A stretch of DNA of 64,000 nucleotides. Origin: Streptomyces sp. CB01249. Lineage in GTDB: Bacteria; Actinomycetota; Actinomycetes; Streptomycetales; Streptomycetaceae. A model generated the notes under the pieces. It searched no databases and had not been told where the DNA came from. It worked only from the letters and a program-made list of their open reading frames with translations. A program made the translations under genes and the position numbers. This document shows positions 26,335 through 32,569 of this stretch, piece by piece. How positions within the stretch are numbered: the first letter of the stretch is position 1; each line of letters starts with the position of its first letter. The DNA lies in contig NZ_LISW01000002.1 in assembly GCF_001905735.1 (NCBI RefSeq), positions 573,125 to 637,124 of the forward strand, read 5' to 3'.

Positions 26335-26532
26335 GACTCCATGGTGACGGCCCCCGCGCCCCACCGGCACCCGCCCCGACCCTGGCCGGTCCCTGATATT
26401 GCCCCGCCCGCCTCTCAGGGATGCCGGACCCCGCCTCGGGCCCTCACCCTGCCTCGCGTCCCGGCCGTCTCAGGGTCGAAGTGGGGGCCGACCCTGATGC
26501 CCTCGTCCGTACGGGCATGTGACGATCGGACC

Positions 26533-27831
26533 ATGCCAGCCGCCACCACCCGAGCCGCAAGCTCCCACGCCCCCGACCCGGAGGAGCCTCCGCTGCGCAA
26601 GCTGTACCGCAGCGCCGACGGCCGGCTCCTCGGCGGAGTGGCGCGCGGGCTCGCGGGACACCTCGGACTCCCGGTCGCCTGGCTCCGGTTCGTCTTCCTC
26701 GGTCTGTTCTTCGCGGACGGCCTCGGCGCCCTGCTCTACGCGGTGTTCTGGATCGTGGTCCCGCTCGGCGTCGGCGGTGTGGACGGCCCCCGATCCGTCT
26801 TCGAGACCGCCCCCGACGGCACCCGCCGCCTCCGCAAACCCGACAAGGGCCAGCTCTTCGCCCTCATCGCGCTGCTCGTCGGCGCCTTCATCTTCGTCGG
26901 CAACGTCGACATGGGCAGCAAGGCCGACCGCTACATCTGGCCCAGCCTCCTCATCGGCGCGGGCTCCGTCCTGGTCTGGCGCCAGGCCGACAACGCCCGC
27001 CGCGCCCGCTGGATGGAGGTCGGCCGCCGCCGCCGGGTCCTGCAACTGGCCCGCGCCCTGGCCGGAGTCGCCCTCGTCGGCCTCGGCCTCGCCGTCTTCA
27101 TGGTCGTACGCGGCTCCGCCGCCCAGCTCGGCAACGTCATCACCGCCGCCATCGCCGTGCTCACCGGCATCGCGCTCCTCGCCGGCCCCTACCTCGTCCG
27201 CATGACGCAGGACCTCTCCGAGGAACGCCTCATGCGCATCCGGGCCCAGGAGCGCGCCGAGGTCGCCGCCCACGTCCACGACTCCGTCCTGCACACCCTC
27301 ACCCTGATCCAGCGCAACGCCGACGACGCCGGGGAGGTCCGCAGGCTCGCCCGCGCCCAGGAACGCGAGCTGCGCAACTGGCTGTACAACCCCGAGGGCA
27401 CCGGCAAGGACGAGGACGACGAGCCGGAGACCCTGGCCGAGGCCGTCAAACGGGCCGCCGCCGAGGTCGAGGACAAGCACGGCGTCCCTCTGGAGGTCGT
27501 CGTCGTCGGCGACTGCCCGCTGGACGAGAAGCTGGCCGCGCAGATGCAGGCCGCACGCGAGGCGATGGTCAACGCCGCCAAGTACGGTGGCGAGGGAGGC
27601 GCCGTCCAGGTCTACGCGGAGGTCGAGGGCCGCACGGTCTTCGTCTCCGTGCGCGACCGGGGCCCGGGATTCGACCTGGACTCCGTACCGGGGGACAGAA
27701 TGGGCGTACGAGAATCGATCATCGGCCGGATGCAGCGCAACGGCGGCACGGCCCGGCTGCGTTCGGTGCCCGGCGGGGGCACCGAGGTCGAGCTTGAGAT
27801 GGAGAGGACGAGCGATGAACGGGACCAGTGA
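26533..27831 (+). CDS. Sensor histidine kinase with N-terminal PspC domain
   Basis: 432 residues from the ATG at 26533; the longer open frame upstream is antisense to the PspC gene. The N-terminal PspC domain (KLYRSADGRLLGGVARGLAGHLGLPV) with a membrane helix is followed by three to four more helices up to about residue 225. The HisKA_3 dimerisation segment has the phosphoacceptor His 249 in AAHVHDSVLHTLTLI. The HATPase domain has AREAMVNAAKYGGEG (N box), VRDRGPGFDLDSVP (G1) and GRMQRNGGTARLRSVPGGGTEVELEM (G2). This NarL/LiaS-type architecture fits an envelope-stress sensor. It overlaps the response regulator gene by 17 bases. Confidence 0.93.
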   Translation: MPAATTRAASSHAPDPEEPPLRKLYRSADGRLLGGVARGLAGHLGLPVAWLRFVFLGLFFADGLGALLYAVFWIVVPLGVGGVDGPRSVFETAPDGTRRLRKPDKGQLFALIALLVGAFIFVGNVDMGSKADRYIWPSLLIGAGSVLVWRQADNARRARWMEVGRRRRVLQLARALAGVALVGLGLAVFMVVRGSAAQLGNVITAAIAVLTGIALLAGPYLVRMTQDLSEERLMRIRAQERAEVAAHVHDSVLHTLTLIQRNADDAGEVRRLARAQERELRNWLYNPEGTGKDEDDEPETLAEAVKRAAAEVEDKHGVPLEVVVVGDCPLDEKLAAQMQAAREAMVNAAKYGGEGGAVQVYAEVEGRTVFVSVRDRGPGFDLDSVPGDRMGVRESIIGRMQRNGGTARLRSVPGGGTEVELEMERTSDERDQ

Positions 27832-28519
27832 GGCGACCGGGGGCCAGGAGAACCCGGAGCGCCGGGTACGAGTCGTGCTCGTCGACGACCACCGGATGTT
27901 CCGCACCGGCGTACAGGCCGAGATCGGCCGCACCGAGGAGACCGGCGTCGAGGTCGTCGGCGAGGCGGCCGACGTCGACCAGGCGGTCACCGTCATCACG
28001 GCGACCCGCCCCGAGGTCGTCCTCCTCGACGTCCACCTCCCCGGTGGCGGCGGCGTCGAGGTGCTGCGCCGCTGCGCGCCCCTGATGGGCGCCGCCGAGA
28101 ACCCGGTGCGCTTCCTCGCGCTCTCCGTGTCGGACGCCGCCGAGGACGTCATCGGTGTCATCCGCGGCGGCGCCCGGGGATACGTCACCAAGACGATCAC
28201 CGGCACCGACCTGGTCGATTCGGTCTTCCGGGTCCAGGACGGCGACGCCGTCTTCTCTCCCCGCCTGGCCGGCTTCGTCCTCGACGCCTTCGCCTCGACG
28301 GACGCGCCCCCGGTCGATGAGGACCTGGACCGGCTGACCCAGCGCGAGCGCGAGGTGCTGCGCCTGATCGCCCGGGGCTACGCGTACAAGGAGATCGCGA
28401 AGCAGCTGTTCATCTCGGTGAAGACGGTCGAGTCCCACGTTTCGGCGGTGCTGCGCAAGCTCCAGCTCTCCAACCGCCACGAACTGACCCGCTGGGCGAC
28501 GGCGCGACGGCTGGTCTGA
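27815..28519 (+). CDS. LuxR/NarL-family response regulator
   Basis: 234 residues. The receiver domain (about 18-140) has the acidic pair in VVLVDDHRMFRTG, phosphoacceptor Asp 72 in VVLLDVHLPG, the Ser/Thr in FLALSVSDA, and the Lys in GYVTKTI. The LuxR-type helix-turn-helix is at about 168-230: LTQREREVLRLIARGYAYKEIAKQLFISVKTVESHVSAVLRKL. It is encoded in one unit with the PspC-domain kinase (17-base overlap, so translation is coupled) and is its evident partner. The likely target is the divergent PspC operon (inferred). It ends 13 bases before a convergent gene. Confidence 0.95.
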   Translation: MNGTSEATGGQENPERRVRVVLVDDHRMFRTGVQAEIGRTEETGVEVVGEAADVDQAVTVITATRPEVVLLDVHLPGGGGVEVLRRCAPLMGAAENPVRFLALSVSDAAEDVIGVIRGGARGYVTKTITGTDLVDSVFRVQDGDAVFSPRLAGFVLDAFASTDAPPVDEDLDRLTQREREVLRLIARGYAYKEIAKQLFISVKTVESHVSAVLRKLQLSNRHELTRWATARRLV

Positions 28520-28532
28520 GGGCTTTTTCGGA

Positions 28533-29294
28533 TCAGGACGGGTCGAGCGAGATGTTCAGCTTCTCGCCGATCCTGCGGTACCCGATGGAGGCGTAGATCC
28601 GCTCCACGTCGGCGTCGCCCGGCTCCAGCCACACCACCCGGCAGCCCCGGTCGAACGCGGTGCGCGTCAGATGGGCGGAGAGCGCGGCGCCGATGCCCCG
28701 GCGGCGGAAGTCCGCGCCGACCGCCAGGCCCGCCAGTTCGCTGAGCCCGTCCACCGGGACCGAGCAGCCGCCCGCGCCCGCGGGTACGCCGCCGACCGTC
28801 GCGAGCGCGGCGACCCCGCCGCCGGCCACCGCGTTGCGCAGCCACTCGACCGTGCCGTCCTCGGGCTCGCCCTCCCCGCCGTAGCCCAGGTGCTGGACGA
28901 GCGCGGCGGCCGCGAACTCCGGGTCGGTGGCGGGCTCGGCCATGACTAGGTCCGCGACCGGCTTCGGGTCGGTCAGGTCGCCGGGGGCGCAGGCGAGGAT
29001 CGGCGCCCGGTTCTCGACGGTGAACCCGGCGGCGAGCAGCGCCGGTTCGACGGCGGGCGCCCAGCCGGGCAGGAACTCCAGGCGGGGCATCCGGTCCCGC
29101 TCGCGGAACGCCGCTATCAGCGCGTCGAGTTCGCCGGGCGTCGGCTCCGCGTCCTGGTCCGGGATCGCGTAGTTGGCGTACTTCAGCGACCAGTTCGGGT
29201 TGTAGCGGATCACGAACGGCCCCACCCGGACGTGGTCCGGGGAGCGCAGCGTGAGCGTACGGGCATGGGTCTGGACGTCGGCGTCCATCGGCAT
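28533..29294 (-). CDS. GNAT-family N-acetyltransferase
   Basis: 253 residues. The C-terminal GNAT fold has the acetyl-CoA loop FRRRGIGAALSAHL (about residues 195-208), preceded by the beta strand LSELAGLAVGADF and followed by DRGCRVVWLEPGDADVERIYASIGYRRIGE. The N-terminal half (WSLKYANYAIPDQDAEPTPGELDALIAAFRERDRMPRLEF) resembles a degenerate first GNAT domain, as in two-domain family members. The acceptor is unknown. A leftward gene, convergent with the response regulator; the start ATG is 43 bases from the stop of the NlpC/P60 gene upstream. Confidence 0.85.
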   Translation of the reverse strand: MPMDADVQTHARTLTLRSPDHVRVGPFVIRYNPNWSLKYANYAIPDQDAEPTPGELDALIAAFRERDRMPRLEFLPGWAPAVEPALLAAGFTVENRAPILACAPGDLTDPKPVADLVMAEPATDPEFAAAALVQHLGYGGEGEPEDGTVEWLRNAVAGGGVAALATVGGVPAGAGGCSVPVDGLSELAGLAVGADFRRRGIGAALSAHLTRTAFDRGCRVVWLEPGDADVERIYASIGYRRIGEKLNISLDPS

Positions 29295-29336
29295 GTGCGG
29301 GTGTCCTTCGGGCCGTTGGCTTCGGAGGGCCGGAGC

Positions 29337-30383
29337 CTATGCCACCCGGGTCGCCCCCGCGAAAGGCATTTCGTCGATGGGCGCGATCCGGACCGGCGCC
29401 CCGGGACGCGGCGCGTGGATCATCCGGCCGTTCCCGATGTACAGGCCGACATGGCTGATGCCCGAGTAGAAGAACACCAGGTCCCCGGGGGCCAGCTGGG
29501 AGCGCGGCACCCGCTGCCCGGCGTTGATCTGCGTGTACGTGGTCCGGGGCAGCGAGACCCCGGCGGCGCGCCAGGCGGCCTGGGTCAGCCCGGAACAGTC
29601 GAAGGAGTTGGGCCCGGTCGCGCCCCACACGTACGGCTTGCCCAGGGAGTTGTACGCGAAGGCGACCGCCTGGGCGGCGCGCGCGTTGGGCGCGGCGACG
29701 GCGGCGCGGGGCGCGCCGCGGTCCGCGTGACCGGCCCCGCGCCCGTCCTCGGAGGCGTCGTAGGAGGCGCGCTCGGCCGGGGTGAGGCGGGCGAGCAGGC
29801 GGCGGGCCTCGGCCAGCTTGGCGCGGACGGTCGCCCGGTGCTCCTTCAGGGCGGCCTGCCGGGAGGCCAGCTCGGTGAGCTTCCCGGCCGCCTCGGCGCG
29901 TACCTGGGCGATCTCCGCGACCTGGCGGCGCACCGAGCGCACCTCGGTGGCCCGGCGCTCACCGGCCCGCTCCGCGTAGGTGGCGCGGCGCAGGTACTGG
30001 TCCGGGTCGGAGGAGAGCGCCAGCTGCACGGAGGGGTCGATCCCGCCGGACCGGTACTGCGCGGCGGCGTACGCGCCGAGCACGTCGCGGGCGGTGTTGA
30101 GGCGGGCGGTCCTGCGGGCGGCCTCGTCGCGCAGGGCGTCGACCGACTTGGCGGCGGCGGTCGCCTCGGACTTCGCGCCGTTGTACTTCTCGGTGGCGAC
30201 CTCCGCCTCCCGGTACAGCCGGTCCACCTGGGCCTTGACCTGCTTCGCGGTGGGCGCGGGGTCCGCGTGCGCGGCTCCGGGCAGCACGGCGGCCGTCGCG
30301 GCTCCGGCGACGGCGAGGGTCGCCGCGGTGCGGGCCGCGGAGGCGGTGGTGAGGCGCTGCCTGGGTTTGCGATGCGCTGCCAC
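29337..30383 (-). CDS. Secreted NlpC/P60 endopeptidase with coiled-coil domain
   Basis: 348 residues from the GTG at 30383, preceded by GGAAGGA. The signal peptide (AAHRKPRQRLTTASAARTAATLAVAG, cleavage after AHA) leads to a coiled coil (about 40-200) rich in Ala, Arg and Glu, as in RipA/Rpf-associated hydrolases. The catalytic domain has Cys 263 (FDCSGLTQAAW), His (ISHVGLYIG) and the third polar residue His (RMIHAPRPGAP). It is predicted to cleave peptidoglycan stem peptides. A paralogue with the same start motif (ASHRKPRPR) lies 1.9 kb away, beyond a small membrane-protein gene. Unlike that paralogue, this leader shows no c-di-AMP riboswitch core. Confidence 0.92.
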   Translation of the reverse strand: MAAHRKPRQRLTTASAARTAATLAVAGAATAAVLPGAAHADPAPTAKQVKAQVDRLYREAEVATEKYNGAKSEATAAAKSVDALRDEAARRTARLNTARDVLGAYAAAQYRSGGIDPSVQLALSSDPDQYLRRATYAERAGERRATEVRSVRRQVAEIAQVRAEAAGKLTELASRQAALKEHRATVRAKLAEARRLLARLTPAERASYDASEDGRGAGHADRGAPRAAVAAPNARAAQAVAFAYNSLGKPYVWGATGPNSFDCSGLTQAAWRAAGVSLPRTTYTQINAGQRVPRSQLAPGDLVFFYSGISHVGLYIGNGRMIHAPRPGAPVRIAPIDEMPFAGATRVA

Positions 30384-30692
30384 GGGGGCGGGCGTCCTTC
30401 CGTGCGACGGCCCGACGGGGTATACCGGCGGGCTTCTCCGGTGGTCGGCGAGGACGGTTCCTCTGCCACGGCCACCGGGAAGGGACGCTAATCCGAGGTC
30501 ACGGGAAGGTGTCGTTATGACGGTTATTGCCCGCTCTTGGCGTGGCATTGTCGGTGAATGACCGCACATGAAGCCTGAGTGACCGGGAAAAGGGCTACAG
30601 AATCAGGCAAAAAGTGCATTCATCATTCAAGCGGCCCGTAGGCCCCACCCTGCCCGGAGCGGTCCGGGGAGAGGGTTCTAGGGTGCGGAACC
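30384..30692. other. Divergent intergenic region between NlpC/P60 and small membrane-protein genes
   Basis: 309 bases, A+T-richer around 30520-30630. It must hold both promoters. I looked for the conserved ydaO core (CCGAACCC, CAGCTAACC, GGGGTGAATC) on the minus strand and do not find it. Apart from the GGAAGGA ribosome site near the 29337-30383 gene, no element can be named with confidence. Confidence 0.4.
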
Positions 30693-31046
30693 ATGCGCGT
30701 ACTCATCGATTTCGTCGTCGCCCTGCACATCATCGGCATCGCCGCCCTGCTCGGCGGCTTCCTCGGCCAGATGAAGGCGATGAAGGCCGGCACCGCCCGC
30801 TTCGTCCCCGGCATGCTGCACGGCGCGCTGACCATGCTCGTCACCGGTGTCGCCCTGGTCGGCCTGGACCAGGCCGACGACCACCCCGTGAACAACGTCA
30901 AGATCGGCATCAAGCTGCTGTTCCTCGTCGTGATCCTGGGGCTCGTCTACGTCAAGCGGGACGAGGAGAAGGTCGAGAAGGGCGTCTTCGCGGCGGTCGG
31001 CGCGCTGACCCTGGCGAACATCTTCATCGCCACGCTCTGGACCTGA
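30693..31046 (+). CDS. Small integral membrane protein
   Basis: 117 residues with four predicted helices: FVVALHIIGIAALLGGFLGQ, MLHGALTMLVTGVALVGL, VKIGIKLLFLVVILGLVYV and VFAAVGALTLANIFIATLW. Short charged loops (KRDEEKVEKG) separate the last two. There is no known motif. It sits between two NlpC/P60 hydrolase genes that point away from and toward it, and it ends at a palindromic terminator. Function unknown. The membrane topology is well supported. Confidence 0.75.
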   Translation: MRVLIDFVVALHIIGIAALLGGFLGQMKAMKAGTARFVPGMLHGALTMLVTGVALVGLDQADDHPVNNVKIGIKLLFLVVILGLVYVKRDEEKVEKGVFAAVGALTLANIFIATLWT

Positions 31047-31070
31047 GCGGCGGACGCGCCCCGAAAGCGG

Positions 31071-31094
31071 GGGCCGGCCCGCGCGGGCCGGCCC
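31071..31094. terminator. Bidirectional terminator
   Basis: Perfect palindrome GGGCCGGCCC-GCGC-GGGCCGGCCC between the convergent small membrane-protein and second NlpC/P60 genes. Confidence 0.8.
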
Positions 31095-31104
31095 TCCTCC
31101 CCGG

Positions 31105-32250
31105 TCAGGCGGGGCGCACACTCCCGTAGATCGGCATGTAGTAGATCGACTCCTCGCGCACGTTCGCCCCGGGCTTCGGCGCGTGGATCATCATTCCGTC
31201 GCCCTTGTAGATCCCGACGTGGCTGATGTCGTCGTAGAAGAACACCAGGTCACCCGGCTGCAGATCCGCCGTGGCGACCCGCGTCCCGACGTTCACCTGG
31301 TCCCAGGTCGTACGGGGGATGTCGACGCCCGCCGCCTTCCAGGCCGCCTGGGTCAGCCCCGAGCAGTCGTACGAGGCGGGGCCGGTCGCCCCCCAGACGT
31401 ACGGCTTGCCGATCTGGGCGCGGGCGAACGCGAGGACCTTCTCCGCCTTCGTGGAGGCGCTGCTGCCGGACCCCGTACCGGAGCCGGAGCCCGAGCCCGT
31501 CTCCGTACCGCTGCCGCCCGACTCCTTGGCCTTCCGCTCGGCCTCCTTCTTGGCGGCGGCCTGCTTCTTCGCCAGCTCCGCCGCCTTCCGCTTGGCCTCC
31601 GCCTCCTTCTTCCGCTCCAGCTCCGCCAGGCGCGCCTTCTCCTCGGCGGTCAACTTCGACAGCAGCGTCCGGGCCTCGGTCAGCTTTGTCTGGACGTCCT
31701 GCTTGCTGGTGCGCAGCGCGGCCTGGGACTCGGTCAGCGTCTCCAGGCTCTCCACGGCCTCGGCCCGCTGCTTGGACACCTTCGCCTGCTGCGTACGGAA
31801 GTTCGCGACCGCCTGCTGCTGGCGCTCGGCCATGCGGTCCATGAGGTGGGTCTGGTCGAAGAACGACTGCGGGTCGTCGGCCAGGAAGAAGGTCGCGGTC
31901 GGCGCGAGGCCGCCGTTGCGGTACTGGGCGGCGGCGTAGTTCCCCAGCGTCCTGCGGGCGTCGTTCACCTTCTCCGTGCGCTTGGCCACCTCGTCCAGGA
32001 GCGCGTCGACCTTGGACTTCTGCTTGTCCGTGGCCTCCTTGGCCTGGTTGTACTTCTGGGTCGCGTTGCCGGCCTGCCGGTAGAGGTCGTCCACCTTCTT
32101 CTGGACTTCCTCGATGCTCGGCTTCGGCGCGGGCGCGGCCATCGCGCTCTGCGAGGACAGCAGGGTCACCGAGGCCAGCGCGGCCGAGGTCAGCCCGACC
32201 GCGGGGACGGTGGAACGCACCCGGGGGCGCGGTTTGCGATGCGACGCCAA
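31105..32250 (-). CDS. Secreted NlpC/P60 endopeptidase under a c-di-AMP riboswitch
   Basis: 381 residues from the TTG at 32250. The ATG at 32259 directly abuts GGAAGGAG, whereas the TTG has 9-base spacing and aligns with the GTG start of the paralogue (AAHRKPRQR versus ASHRKPRPR). Signal peptide, then a long coiled coil (about 40-230, Lys/Glu/Ala-rich, AEAKRKAAELAKKQAAAKKE), a Gly/Ser/Thr spacer, and the NlpC/P60 domain with Cys 296 (YDCSGLTQAAW), ISHVGIYKG and MIHAPKPGA. A peptidoglycan hydrolase acting outside the cell, probably in growth, germination or division. The riboswitch leader suggests it is switched off when c-di-AMP is high. Confidence 0.92.
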   Translation of the reverse strand: MASHRKPRPRVRSTVPAVGLTSAALASVTLLSSQSAMAAPAPKPSIEEVQKKVDDLYRQAGNATQKYNQAKEATDKQKSKVDALLDEVAKRTEKVNDARRTLGNYAAAQYRNGGLAPTATFFLADDPQSFFDQTHLMDRMAERQQQAVANFRTQQAKVSKQRAEAVESLETLTESQAALRTSKQDVQTKLTEARTLLSKLTAEEKARLAELERKKEAEAKRKAAELAKKQAAAKKEAERKAKESGGSGTETGSGSGSGTGSGSSASTKAEKVLAFARAQIGKPYVWGATGPASYDCSGLTQAAWKAAGVDIPRTTWDQVNVGTRVATADLQPGDLVFFYDDISHVGIYKGDGMMIHAPKPGANVREESIYYMPIYGSVRPA

Positions 32251-32271
32251 GGCCGGCATCTCCTTCCGTGG

Positions 32272-32425
32272 ACCGCCTACCGGGTTAGCTGTCGGGTTCG
32301 GGCGGAACGGAAGGCTGCCCTACGGTCCGGTGGGGAAGGACCGATTCACCCCGGTACTGCGTGTGGGTCCCCGGTTCCGGGCGGGCCCGGATTCGGCGTG
32401 GCGGCACGCTCGGCGTAGGTCGCCT
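32272..32425 (-). promoter_or_regulatory. ydaO-type c-di-AMP riboswitch
   Basis: On the minus strand the leader contains the conserved blocks of the ydaO/yuaA aptamer in order: CCGAATCCGGG, GGAACCGGGGA, CGGGGTGAATCGG, CCGCCCGAACCCGACAGC and TAACCCGGTAGGCGG. It ends just before the GGAAGGAG ribosome site of the NlpC/P60 gene. In Streptomyces this riboswitch class is established upstream of cell-wall hydrolase genes such as rpfA, where ligand binding lowers expression. The outer boundaries given here are approximate. Confidence 0.9.
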
Positions 32426-32537
32426 CTGGGGGTACGGGCCGTCCGAACGTGCACGCTAGCCAACGCATGGGGCCGCTGTGAAGGTTGGTGTGCGATATGC
32501 CCGATACATTTCCGTGACCTTTTCGGAGCGGGGCCGG

Positions 32538-32560
32538 GTGTCAGTCGGGCGCCTTAGACT
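32538..32560 (+). promoter_or_regulatory. Candidate DNA-damage (RecA-NDp/PafBC-type) promoter of pcrA
   Basis: GTGTCAGTC, 8 bases, then TAGACT. The mycobacterial RecA-NDp consensus is TTGTCRGTG-N8-TANNNT; here 7 of 9 bases match in the upstream block, and the spacing and -10 are exact. The -10 ends 9 bases before the pcrA ATG, so the mRNA would be leaderless or nearly so, and no ribosome site is seen. Confidence 0.55.
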
Positions 32561-32569
32561 CGGACAGCG

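Noticed and set aside
25168..26532. Long plus-strand open frame before the PspC-type kinase
   Set aside because: It is antisense to the PspC gene and carries no homology; the kinase begins at the ATG at 26533.
30384..30480. Possible second c-di-AMP riboswitch before the 29337-30383 hydrolase
   Set aside because: Only a GAGGAACC word is shared; the conserved CCGAACCC, CAGCTAACC and GGTGAATC blocks are absent.
30548..30570. TTGTCGGTG as a further DNA-damage-type promoter
   Set aside because: The upstream block matches, but the hexamer at the -10 position (CACATG) does not fit, and the nearest plus-strand start is over 120 bases away.
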